Assembly (NCBI GenBank): GCA_964344185.1
Contig: CAYFMN010000018.1
Span: 31,477 to 95,476, forward strand
Direction: 5' to 3'
From: JAJDAT01 sp964344185
Lineage (GTDB): Bacteria; Nitrospinota; Nitrospinia; Nitrospinales; JAJDAT01
Length of the DNA: 64,000 nucleotides
Below the pieces are notes generated by a model. It had not been told where the DNA came from, did not search any database, and saw nothing but the letters and a program-made list of their open reading frames with translations. The position numbers and the translations under genes are program-made. Shown piece by piece: positions 52,024 to 59,610 of this stretch. The number at the start of each line of letters is the position of its first letter. Within the stretch, counting starts at the first letter, position 1.

Positions 52024-52881
52024 ATGCCTGTTCGAATCTTCAACAACATCCCATCTTTGAACGCTCAAAGAATTTTGGGAAACAACAACGACCGGTTAGC
52101 GCAATCGGTTGAAAGAATCGCTTCTGGTATCAGGATTAATAGAGGAGCCGACGACGCCGCTGGACTGGCAATTTCAGAGTCATTACGTTCCGACATTCGA
52201 GCTCTACGTCAAGCTGTGCGAAACGGTAACGATGGAATTTCTTTAATCAACGTAGCGGAAGGCGCTCTAAACGAACAATCTTCTATTCTCATTCGTTTAA
52301 GAGAGTTAGCCTCTCAAGCTTCTACCGGTACCGTTGGTTCCACAGAAAGACAGACAATTCAATTAGAGTTTGATTCTCTCCGAACCGAAATCGACCGTAT
52401 CGCAAACACAACAGAATTTAACGGAACTAAATTAATCGATGGGACTTTAGCGTCTACAGTTACCGCATCGGATCACATCTTAGTTCAAATCGGACTGGAT
52501 TCCAGCTCAGACAGTCGAATTAACTTAAATCAGCAAATAGATTTATCGGCGGTAACAACATCGGGACTAAGTGTTGATAGTTTGAGCGTCACTTCTGCAG
52601 CAGAAGCTTTAACCGCATTAGACGCGGTCAACTCCGCTATTACTGTCGTCACTCAGGCGCGGGGTAAAGTGGGCGCCGTGCAAAACCGGCTGGTAAGAGC
52701 GATATCGAATCTTTCAGTTTCAACCGAAAATCTGCAATCCGCTGAATCTGCAATTAGAGATGCCGATATTGCCGAGGAAGTCGCTTTACTTACCAGAAAT
52801 CAGATTTTAGTTGCGGCCTCCACTTCAATGGTTGGACAGGCAAATTTAATACCGCAATCCGTTTTACAATTACTGGGATAA
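52024..52881 (+). CDS. fliC: Flagellin 2
   Basis: 285 aa, the same D0/D1-only layout as flagellin 1, sharing PVRIFNNIPSLNAQRILG with flagellins 3 and 4. Differences concentrate around residues 150-200, the surface-exposed middle. It has its own sigma-28 promoter. The strong ribosome binding site AGGAGGAGGAAAA may fold into the loop of a short TTCCT/AGGAA hairpin. No terminator was seen before the next gene 81 bases on, so that gene may be co-transcribed. Confidence 0.97.
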   Translation: MPVRIFNNIPSLNAQRILGNNNDRLAQSVERIASGIRINRGADDAAGLAISESLRSDIRALRQAVRNGNDGISLINVAEGALNEQSSILIRLRELASQASTGTVGSTERQTIQLEFDSLRTEIDRIANTTEFNGTKLIDGTLASTVTASDHILVQIGLDSSSDSRINLNQQIDLSAVTTSGLSVDSLSVTSAAEALTALDAVNSAITVVTQARGKVGAVQNRLVRAISNLSVSTENLQSAESAIRDADIAEEVALLTRNQILVAASTSMVGQANLIPQSVLQLLG

Positions 52882-52962
52882 TTTATTCCGTTTCGTTGAA
52901 AAAGTTTATCTTCAGTAAAAAAAGAATAGCTTTCGTTAGAAATTATTTCTTTAGGGCGGATT

Positions 52963-53721
52963 ATGGGTAAAACAATACATAAAAAGATCGAAGATTATTC
53001 TATAAGGTTATTTCCTTCAGAAAAGAAACGAAAAATGGGCGTGAATACACGCCCAAAGATTGTGAAAAACTCTTTCTGCGAAGCTTTAACCGAAAAAACT
53101 AATATAGAAGATTTTTCTATAGATCAAAAGTTATGTTCAGCCCAGATCTACTTAAAAGAGATAAAAGAATGCGAATCGATTTTATCGAAGCAATCTAAGC
53201 GTCTCCAATTGTTAGGTCAACTTTTACTCATTCACAAAACGCCTAACATGAATGAGACCGACAAGCTGCATTTACAAAACGCTCTTCAAAGACTTTTAAG
53301 GCAAACTGACATTAATGCAAGCCTTTTAGCTGAAAAAGAGAAGTTTATTTTTGACAAAACGTCTCTTGAAATGATTTTGCCGCCAAATATGATAGACGAT
53401 CTCAACAAATCATATCAAAAGGCAGGACTATCGCTTGATCCATTACTAAGAGAACGTTATTGTGTAAGAAATTTTTCACGGTTTATTTTTAGCAGTTTCA
53501 GCCCCATTTCTAAAATAATCGAGGAAATCTCAGAAGAAACTAATACCTTAAACCAGTTTCGGGCAAATTTAAGTCCAATTAATGAAAAATTCCTATGGAC
53601 AAAGTTCTATTGGAAAAATTTGATGCAAAACAGACTAGATTCTAAGCTCGATATCCCATCGCAAACGCGAAAAGAGATTACAAAAATATTCAAATTTGGG
53701 TCCGATCCTCCAATTCTATAA
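52963..53721 (+). CDS. Unknown protein inside the flagellin array
   Basis: 252 aa, basic and helical, with no signal peptide or membrane segment. The middle (KECESILSKQSKRLQLLGQL and LHLQNALQRLLRQTDINASL) looks coiled-coil-like, reminiscent of the helical character of flagellin D0/D1 and export chaperones, but no family is recognised. Its AT content is higher than that of the flagellins. It lies 81 bases after flagellin 2 on the same strand. It could be a flagellin chaperone, modification factor or filament-associated protein (inference from position). Confidence 0.7.
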   Translation: MGKTIHKKIEDYSIRLFPSEKKRKMGVNTRPKIVKNSFCEALTEKTNIEDFSIDQKLCSAQIYLKEIKECESILSKQSKRLQLLGQLLLIHKTPNMNETDKLHLQNALQRLLRQTDINASLLAEKEKFIFDKTSLEMILPPNMIDDLNKSYQKAGLSLDPLLRERYCVRNFSRFIFSSFSPISKIIEEISEETNTLNQFRANLSPINEKFLWTKFYWKNLMQNRLDSKLDIPSQTRKEITKIFKFGSDPPIL

Positions 53722-53831
53722 ATTTTTTCAAAAAAATTTTACCCAGTTGAAAATTCTTTATTTTTAACGCTTTCCGCGTTTTTATTATACTCCCCATCTA
53801 TGGGAAAACTCCCCCTTCCCTTTTTACTGGC

Positions 53832-53858
53832 TAAAGTAAATTCTCCAAAATCCGATAG
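53832..53858 (+). promoter_or_regulatory. Sigma-28 (FliA) promoter of flagellin 3
   Basis: TAAAGTAA, 11 bases, TCCGATAG. It lies 183 bases before the flagellin 3 start, upstream of the AAGGAGG hairpin at 53980-54007. Confidence 0.7.
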
Positions 53859-53979
53859 AAATTCCAAGACACAAAAAGTCTTCAAAAAAATATTTAGCGC
53901 TTTTCCTGGTTTGCGCAAAATTTATTGGAGAATTATCAGAAAATCATAGTTTGATTTTACATTTGAATTACCCTGGTAA

Positions 53980-54007
53980 CTTGTTTTAGCAAGGAGGTTA
54001 AAACAAG
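53980..54007 (+). promoter_or_regulatory. Leader hairpin with AAGGAGG loop (CsrA-site candidate), flagellin 3
   Basis: CTTGTTTTA (53980-53988) pairs perfectly with TAAAACAAG (53999-54007), and the loop is GCAAGGAGGT. It is not the ribosome binding site, which is the AAGGAGGA at 54027-54033. GGA in a hairpin loop plus a second GGA in the ribosome binding site is the known pattern for CsrA/RsmA repression, as in Bacillus hag. Confidence 0.6.
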
Positions 54008-54040
54008 CTTTAGTTATTCACGAATCAAGGAGGAATCACC

Positions 54041-54898
54041 ATGCCAGTTCGAATCTTTAACAACATTCCCTCGCTTAACGCCCAAAGAATCTTGGGCAAC
54101 AACAACGACAGATTAGCCCAATCAGTAGAACGAATTGCATCCGGTATCCGTATTAACCGGGGCGCCGACGACGCGGCGGGTCTAGCGATTTCGGAGTCGT
54201 TACGTTCTGATATTCGAGCCTTAAGACAGGCTGTCAGAAACGGAAACGACGGAATCGCGTTGATCAACGTTACGGAGGGAGCGCTAAATGAGCAAGCCGG
54301 AATTTTAATTCGGCTAAGAGAACTTTCATCTCAAGCTTCTACCGGTACAGTTGGTTCAACGGAACGCCAAACGATTCAAATCGAATTCACAGCGCTTCGA
54401 AACGAAATTGATCGTATCGCTAATACGACAGAGTTTAACGGACAGCGATTGATTGACGGGTCGTTGGCTTCTACCGTAACAAGCACCAACCAAATTTTGA
54501 TCCAAATCGGATTAGACTCTTCTGCAGACAGTCGAATTAACCTCAATCAACAAATTGATTTAACCGCGATTACCGCATCTTCGCTAAGTATTGACGCTTT
54601 GAGCGTTACTTCCGCCGAAGGCGCTTTGACCGCGCTTGACTCAATCAATTCGGCATTAACGGTTGTTACCCAGGGCCGTGGTAAAGTGGGCGCGGTGCAA
54701 AACCGGCTCGTAAGAGCGATCGCGAACATATCGGTTAGTACTGAAAACCTGCAAGCTGCGGAATCCGCCATCCGAGACGCCGACATCGCAGAAGAAGTTG
54801 CGTTGCTTACCAGAAACCAGATTCTGGTACAGGCTTCCACGGCAATGGTTGGGCAGGCGAATCTAATTCCTCAGTCCGTATTACTGCTCTTAGGATAA
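54041..54898 (+). CDS. fliC: Flagellin 3
   Basis: 285 aa, D0/D1 flagellin closest to flagellins 2 and 4 (shared NGNDGIALINVTEGALNEQA wording). It carries GKVGAVQNRLVRAI, DADIAEEVALLTRNQIL and the ending MVGQANLIPQSVLLLLG. It is expressed from its own sigma-28 promoter with a CsrA-type leader hairpin. Two strong hairpins follow in the 475-bp gap before flagellin 4. Confidence 0.97.
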   Translation: MPVRIFNNIPSLNAQRILGNNNDRLAQSVERIASGIRINRGADDAAGLAISESLRSDIRALRQAVRNGNDGIALINVTEGALNEQAGILIRLRELSSQASTGTVGSTERQTIQIEFTALRNEIDRIANTTEFNGQRLIDGSLASTVTSTNQILIQIGLDSSADSRINLNQQIDLTAITASSLSIDALSVTSAEGALTALDSINSALTVVTQGRGKVGAVQNRLVRAIANISVSTENLQAAESAIRDADIAEEVALLTRNQILVQASTAMVGQANLIPQSVLLLLG

Positions 54899-54910
54899 TT
54901 TCAAAAATAA

Positions 54911-54953
54911 ATTCAGGGAGAATAATACAGTTATTTATTATTCTCTCTTGAAT
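54911..54953 (+). terminator. Long hairpin after flagellin 3
   Basis: Positions 54911-54926 pair with 54937-54953 along nearly their full length (GAGAATAAT/ATTATTCTC core). T-rich sequence is weak, so it could protect the 3' end of a long-lived flagellin mRNA as much as terminate it. Confidence 0.55.
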
Positions 54954-55029
54954 TTGAGATTATTTTAAAGCGTACGAGTTTCCTGCATAAACGGAAACTA
55001 CCGGCAATGGTCGATTCCTGAATATAGCA

Positions 55030-55073
55030 AGCCGGGTTGGGTAACTCCTTATAAAACAAACCCAAACCCGGCT
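55030..55073 (+). terminator. GC-rich hairpin downstream of flagellin 3
   Basis: AGCCGGGTT (55030-55038) plus GGG pairs with CCC plus AACCCGGCT (55061-55073). A further perfect hairpin, GGGGCG-GCT-CGCCCC, lies at 55147-55161, but lacks a T-run on either strand. Confidence 0.5.
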
Positions 55074-55176
55074 GCTGGTTTCGATTCAAAACTCCCCAAA
55101 ATAACAATGTCGGTTTGACTCTATCTTTTTTTCTCCCTCTCTTTTTGGGGCGGCTCGCCCCTGCAAAAAAAATCTA

Positions 55177-55204
55177 TAAAGTATTTTAAAGCAAATTCCG
55201 TTAG
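55177..55204 (+). promoter_or_regulatory. Weak sigma-28 promoter match upstream of flagellin 4
   Basis: TAAAGTAT, 12 bases, TCCGTTAG. The spacer is one base too long and one -10 base differs from the other copies, so this is the weakest of the set. Confidence 0.35.
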
Positions 55205-55319
55205 GAAATTCATAACGGGCTTATACTCGTTTTTACTCTAAATTTTATTACTTAAATTTTTATATAAAGGAAGCAAATATGGTTAACACGTGACATTCCA
55301 CTAAATAGTTTTTTTACTG

Positions 55320-55339
55320 TTTTGGCAAGGATGCCGAAA
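55320..55339 (+). promoter_or_regulatory. Leader hairpin with AGGA loop (CsrA-site candidate), flagellin 4
   Basis: Stem 55320-55327 / 55332-55339 (8 bp, one G-U) closes a loop AGGA within GGCAAGGATGCC. The core CAAGGAUG matches the CsrA SELEX-type consensus ACARGGAUGU closely. The ribosome binding site GGAGGA lies about 30 bases downstream. Confidence 0.6.
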
Positions 55340-55373
55340 TAAAAACAATTAAAAATCACGGAGGATTTTTAAA

Positions 55374-56231
55374 ATGCCAGTAAGAATTTTTAACAACATC
55401 CCCTCCTTAAATGCACAGCGTATTTTGGGGATCAACAACGACCGGTTAGCGTCTTCAGTAGAAAGAATCGCTTCCGGTATCCGGGTCAACCGGGGAGCGG
55501 ACGACGCCGCAGGCTTGGCAATTTCGGAGTCGTTAAGATCCGATATCCGAGCCCTGAGGCAAGCCGTTCGAAATGGAAACGACGGAATCGCGCTCATCAA
55601 TATAACCGAGGGAGCGCTAAACGAACAAGCCGGAATCCTTATCCGGTTAAGAGAGCTCGCTTCTCAAGCGGCTACCGGAACCGTCGGTTCCACAGAACGT
55701 CAAACCATTCAATTAGAATTCAACGCGTTAAGAAACGAAATCGACCGTATCGCAGCGACGACCGAATTTAACGGTCAACGCTTGATTGACGGGTCGTTGG
55801 CTTCTACTGTATCAAGTTCAAACCATATTTTAATCCAAATCGGAATCGACTCCTCAGCAGACAGTCGAATCAACCTGAATCAACAAATCGACCTTGGCGC
55901 AATTACTTCATCTGGTTTAGGCGTAAACACCTTGAGCGTTACCGCCGCAGACGCAGCGTTGACCGCTTTGGATATTATGAACTCTGCTATTACAGTCGTA
56001 ACGCAGGGTCGAGGTAAAGTGGGCGCCGTGCAAAACCGGCTGGTAAGAGCGATTTCCAACATATCGATTTCTATCGAAAACCTAACTTCTGCAGAATCGG
56101 CCATTCGAGACGCCGACATCGCTGAAGAGGTTGCTTTGTTAACGCGAAACCAAATCTTGGTTCAGTCCTCTACCGCTATGGTGGGACAGGCCAACTTGAT
56201 TCCGCAGTCGGTGTTGCAGTTGCTACAGTAA
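55374..56231 (+). CDS. fliC: Flagellin 4
   Basis: 285 aa with the same domain layout. It differs from the others in RILGINNDRLASSVERI and in ending QSVLQLLQ in place of QLLG. Ribosome binding site ACGGAGGATTTTTAAA. Flagellin 5 follows after 101 bases with its own leader hairpin, so the two may be co-transcribed but separately regulated. Confidence 0.97.
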   Translation: MPVRIFNNIPSLNAQRILGINNDRLASSVERIASGIRVNRGADDAAGLAISESLRSDIRALRQAVRNGNDGIALINITEGALNEQAGILIRLRELASQAATGTVGSTERQTIQLEFNALRNEIDRIAATTEFNGQRLIDGSLASTVSSSNHILIQIGIDSSADSRINLNQQIDLGAITSSGLGVNTLSVTAADAALTALDIMNSAITVVTQGRGKVGAVQNRLVRAISNISISIENLTSAESAIRDADIAEEVALLTRNQILVQSSTAMVGQANLIPQSVLQLLQ

Positions 56232-56274
56232 TTCGACAACAAAACTAAACAAAATTTTACTTAAAATTGCCATT

Positions 56275-56297
56275 GTTTTAGCAAGGAAGCTAAACAG
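56275..56297 (+). promoter_or_regulatory. Leader hairpin with AAGGAA loop (CsrA-site candidate), flagellin 5
   Basis: TTTAGC (56278-56283) pairs with GCTAAA (56290-56295) around the six-base loop AAGGAA, extended by GT/AC past a bulged T. It is placed like the hairpins before flagellins 3 and 4. The ribosome binding site ATGGAGGAAAA follows about 25 bases later. Confidence 0.6.
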
Positions 56298-56332
56298 TAT
56301 GACAAAATCACTTTTCATGGAGGAAAATTGAA

Positions 56333-57190
56333 ATGGCATTACAAATTTTTACCAATCTCGTTTCTCAAAACGCGCAACGAAATTTAACTACCAATAATGA
56401 TCGACTGGAAGCTTCAATCAAAGAAGTCGCTTCTGGTAAAAAATTCCAAAAAGCCGGCGACAACGCTGCGGCATTTTCTATTTCTGAATCAATACGGGCC
56501 GATACTCTTGTCTTACGGCAGGCTTCAAGAAACGCCAACGACGCTTTGGCCCTGGTAAATAGCACTGAAGGTTCAATCGGAGAAATTTCTTCAATTTTAA
56601 TTCGACTACGAGAGTTAGCTCAACAATCATCGTCAGGCGCTATTAGCAATACAGACCGAGAAAGCGTTCAAATTGAGTTCGATCAACTTAGAAAAGAGTT
56701 GGATCGAATTGCCGGTTCCGCAGAATTTAATGGTCGAAAACTATTAAACGGTAATTTATCAAGCGGTTCCGCAGATCCTATAATTATTCAAATAGGATTA
56801 GATGGAACAACCTCTAATCGGTTTAATCTTAATGAAACTCTGGACGTGGACGATTTACGAGCCGCCGCTCTTGGTCTTGATCAACTTTCTGTAAATACCC
56901 AAGACGGAGCTCTTGCCGCAAACGAAGCAATTGAAGTCGTTCTTGACAATGTTATTGAGACGAGAACTCGAGTCGCTGTTGGAGCTGAAAGATTGGCTCA
57001 TACGGTAGCTAACTTAGATCGATACGCAGAAGAATATACTAGAACGGATTCGATCATATCCGACGCCGACCTCGGCGAGGGATTTGCCAATTTAACCAGA
57101 AATCAAATTCAAGTACAGGCTTCCACCGCTATGGTGGGACAAGCGAATTTGAATCCTCAAAACGTGCTTCAATTATTGCAATTGGCATAA
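56333..57190 (+). CDS. Flagellin 5, divergent paralogue
   Basis: 285 aa, again the same length, but clearly the most diverged. It opens MALQIFTNLVSQNAQRNLTT, lacks the ARGKVGAVQNRL stretch (ETRTRVAVGAERLAH instead), and has DSIISDADLGEGFANLTRNQ and the ending NPQNVLQLLQLA. The D0 ends are still flagellin-like (SISESIRADTLVLRQASRNA), so it should enter the filament or cap a segment of it. It may be a minor or hook-proximal flagellin. No sigma-28 match was seen directly upstream. Confidence 0.95.
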   Translation: MALQIFTNLVSQNAQRNLTTNNDRLEASIKEVASGKKFQKAGDNAAAFSISESIRADTLVLRQASRNANDALALVNSTEGSIGEISSILIRLRELAQQSSSGAISNTDRESVQIEFDQLRKELDRIAGSAEFNGRKLLNGNLSSGSADPIIIQIGLDGTTSNRFNLNETLDVDDLRAAALGLDQLSVNTQDGALAANEAIEVVLDNVIETRTRVAVGAERLAHTVANLDRYAEEYTRTDSIISDADLGEGFANLTRNQIQVQASTAMVGQANLNPQNVLQLLQLA

Positions 57191-57282
57191 TTACTTCTTA
57201 ATCCATTAATATCGAGGTCATTAATGTATAAAATAAACGATAAGAACGTTAATTCCGGAGCGTTTGCGGGAACGGCCCAAAC

Positions 57283-57352
57283 CACCCCGCCCGGAGAATG
57301 TTTCACAAACGCAAACATCCCGACAAAACCTTTGTCCGAGGTAAGCGGGGTG
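57283..57352 (+). ncRNA. Three-way-junction RNA candidate
   Basis: The closing stem CACCCCGC (57283-57290) pairs with GCGGGGTG (57345-57352). Inside it are two hairpins: ATGTTT/AAACAT (57298-57303, 57313-57318) and GACAAA/TTTGTC (57322-57327, 57331-57336). The terminator hairpin at 57378-57399 follows, and then the oxidoreductase gene at 57456. Aptamer-then-terminator is the layout of a riboswitch, but no known class was recognised. Weak overlapping frames on both strands are not convincing genes. Confidence 0.4.
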
Positions 57353-57377
57353 TAGTCTGTCCGAATCTTTATTTGAA

Positions 57378-57399
57378 GGCCCCCCACCCTGGGGGGGCC
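57378..57399 (+). terminator. GC-rich terminator before the oxidoreductase gene
   Basis: GGCCCCCC (57378-57385) pairs with GGGGGGCC (57392-57399), loop about six bases. AAATTATTTTT follows shortly after. It ends the flagellin 5 transcript or acts with the RNA candidate upstream. Confidence 0.7.
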
Positions 57400-57455
57400 G
57401 ACAAATTATTTTTCGAACAGAAAACCTTATAATCAAGATACTTGACGATTACGTA

Positions 57456-58493
57456 ATGAAACCTTTAACCGTTGCTATCATCGGATGCGGAAGAATCGGC
57501 AGCCTTTTAGAAGAAGATCCCTTACGCGGCAAACCTTGCACGCATGCGGGAGCTTTTGACGCGTTATCTCAAACTAAAATCGTAGCGGGCTGCGATACAA
57601 ATCCAGAGCGATTGAAAAGGTTTGGAAAACGTTGGCAAGTTAGCGACTTATTTTCAGATTATAAGGAAATGATTCGCAAAGTCGCTCCAGACATCGTTTC
57701 CATTGCAACGTGGACTCATTTGCATTCAGAAATGGTAAAGACGGCGGCTCGATTAGGAGTTAAAGGAATTTTTTGTGAAAAACCCATCGCCATAAATACG
57801 TTACACGGCAAAACTATGGTGCGCGTATGCAAAAACAAAAAAATTCCCTTAGTAATAAATCACGAGCGACGCTGGGACGCTTATTATCAGCAAACTAAAA
57901 AATTAATTAAAAACGGCAAAATTGGGGAACTTCGAACCATTGTTGGAAACTCATTATCATGGGTTCCTCCTAAACTATTGGCTTCGGAACATGGCGGAGG
58001 CCCTTTGTTTCACGACGGCACTCACCTAACCGATTTGATGCTATTTTTTGCAGGTTCGCCGGATTGGGTTTCAGGTTTTGAAGTAAGATCCAACGGGAAA
58101 AAATATATTGAGGAAACCGCAGCGGCAATGGTCCGATTTAAAAACGGAACTATAGGTTTTATCGAAGGCGGAGGAGCCCGAAAGTATTTTAATTTTGAGT
58201 TGGATATTCAAGGTTCTGAAGGAAGAATCCTAATAGGAAATTCTGGTCGAGAATTATACATAACAAAAAAGAGCGGACGTTTTACCGGTTTTCAAGAACT
58301 AGAAAAAATTCCCTTCCCTGAAGTAAAAAATTATGAGAGTCCTTTTGTCGGAGGAGCTCGCGATTTAGTTCGATGTCTAAGAAAAAAAACGCCAAGCGTT
58401 TCTTCCGGTATGGACGGCCTCCAAGCTCTACAGGTCATCGCTTCTATATATAAATCCGCGCAAAGCGGAGGCAAACGAATCAAAATCCGTTAG
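57456..58493 (+). CDS. Gfo/Idh/MocA-family oxidoreductase
   Basis: 345 aa NAD(P)-dependent sugar oxidoreductase. The N-terminal Rossmann fold has VAIIGCGRIGS, the catalytic lysine is in FCEKPIAIN, and the C-terminal barrel contains NHERRWDAYYQQTKKLIKNG (conserved HxRR) and FHDGTHLTDLMLFF. Members modify nucleotide sugars or inositols, and related genes are common in flagellin glycosylation islands. Its place directly after five flagellins suggests a role in making a filament sugar (inference). The terminator upstream shows it is not simply read through from flagellin 5. Confidence 0.92.
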   Translation: MKPLTVAIIGCGRIGSLLEEDPLRGKPCTHAGAFDALSQTKIVAGCDTNPERLKRFGKRWQVSDLFSDYKEMIRKVAPDIVSIATWTHLHSEMVKTAARLGVKGIFCEKPIAINTLHGKTMVRVCKNKKIPLVINHERRWDAYYQQTKKLIKNGKIGELRTIVGNSLSWVPPKLLASEHGGGPLFHDGTHLTDLMLFFAGSPDWVSGFEVRSNGKKYIEETAAAMVRFKNGTIGFIEGGGARKYFNFELDIQGSEGRILIGNSGRELYITKKSGRFTGFQELEKIPFPEVKNYESPFVGGARDLVRCLRKKTPSVSSGMDGLQALQVIASIYKSAQSGGKRIKIR

Positions 58494-58580
58494 TCCAAAC
58501 TACCACAGGCCGCCTCTCCATCCAAAAAAGTTAGAAAGTTAAACTCTTTCCCCTCCATCAAAATCATTAAAAATTTTTAA

Positions 58581-58608
58581 TTGAAAATTGATTTTTGGAT
58601 ATGATAAT
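58581..58608 (+). promoter_or_regulatory. Candidate promoter of the ABC/DUF4340 operon
   Basis: TTGAAA (58581-58586), 16 bases, GATAAT (58603-58608). The first gene starts at 58679 with ribosome binding site AGCAGGAGATGAA. Confidence 0.5.
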
Positions 58609-58678
58609 TTTTTAAATTATTAAATTAACAAGAGAGCTGTTATACTTCCAAACTTAGCTATTCTTAGCAGGAGATGAA

Positions 58679-59608
58679 ATGATTGCGGTCGAAGGTTTGA
58701 CCAAGTTTTACGGCCCCCGCCAAGCTATTAAACAACTGACATTCAATATAGAAAAAGGGGAAGTGGTGGGTTTTCTTGGCCCCAATGGCGCCGGAAAATC
58801 TACTACAATGAATATTCTATCGTGCATTATCCCAGCTTCTGGCGGCTCGGCAAAAATTAACGGATTCGATATTTTTGAAGAATCCCTTGAAATAAAAAAG
58901 ATCATAGGATACTTGCCCGAAATCCCACCGCTATATCCAGAAATGATCGTATCGGATTATCTACGTTTTGCCGCCGGTATTCGTTGCGTTCCTAAAAACA
59001 AAATCGACGACGCTGTTGAAAAGGCCTTGGAAAAGTGCTGGCTTAAAGACGTGAGACATCGAATTACCGGTCGATTGTCAAAGGGTTATCAGCAAAGAGT
59101 TGGGTTAGCGCAGGCTCTAATTCATGAACCGGAGATTTTGATCTTAGACGAGCCGACAATTGGGCTGGACCCTTTACAAATTATTGAGATTCGGAAATTA
59201 ATTAATGAGCTATCAAAAGATCGAACCATTATTTTAAGTTCTCATATTCTCCCCGAGATCACTCAAATCTGCCAAAGAGTCATCATTATTAACGAAGGGG
59301 AAATTGCGGCTGTTGATTCGCTTGAAGGCCTCACAGCCTCGTTACGCAAAACTGAAAGAATTCAATTATCGATTCGCGAAGGCCAAAACCAAGCTAAAGA
59401 AATTCTCGAAAAAATACAAGGCGTTACTTCAGTAAGTCAAAACGACAAAGGCGAATTTCAAATCGAATGCGAACTCGGCTCAAATCTACAAGACGAAATT
59501 GCGCAGACAACGCTCAACAACAAATGGGGTCTTGTAGAATTAAAACAAACAGCCGTTTCGCTTGAAGACGTATTCCTTAAACTCACTACCGAAGAAGCGG
59601 AAGTTTAG
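58679..59608 (+). CDS. ABC transporter ATP-binding protein (GldA-like)
   Basis: 309 aa. Walker A GPNGAGKST (34-42), signature LSKGYQQRVGLAQALIHEP, Walker B ILILDEPTIGLDP and the H-loop SSHILPE are complete. The C-terminal 80 residues (LSIREGQNQAKEILEKIQGV and after) form an extra domain seen in GldA/NatA/CcmA-type exporters. It is first in a four-gene operon with the permease, GldG-like and DUF4340 proteins, with spacings of 2, 5 and -28 bases. The substrate is unknown. Confidence 0.95.
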   Translation: MIAVEGLTKFYGPRQAIKQLTFNIEKGEVVGFLGPNGAGKSTTMNILSCIIPASGGSAKINGFDIFEESLEIKKIIGYLPEIPPLYPEMIVSDYLRFAAGIRCVPKNKIDDAVEKALEKCWLKDVRHRITGRLSKGYQQRVGLAQALIHEPEILILDEPTIGLDPLQIIEIRKLINELSKDRTIILSSHILPEITQICQRVIIINEGEIAAVDSLEGLTASLRKTERIQLSIREGQNQAKEILEKIQGVTSVSQNDKGEFQIECELGSNLQDEIAQTTLNNKWGLVELKQTAVSLEDVFLKLTTEEAEV

Positions 59609-59610
59609 TC

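Noticed and set aside
55147..55161. GGGGCG-GCT-CGCCCC hairpin as a terminator
   Set aside because: No T-run after it on either strand; the A-run follows it on the plus strand.
57221..57436. Minus-strand frames of 71-72 codons across the RNA candidate
   Set aside because: Two overlapping frames are open because of base composition; the strong nested stems explain the sequence better.
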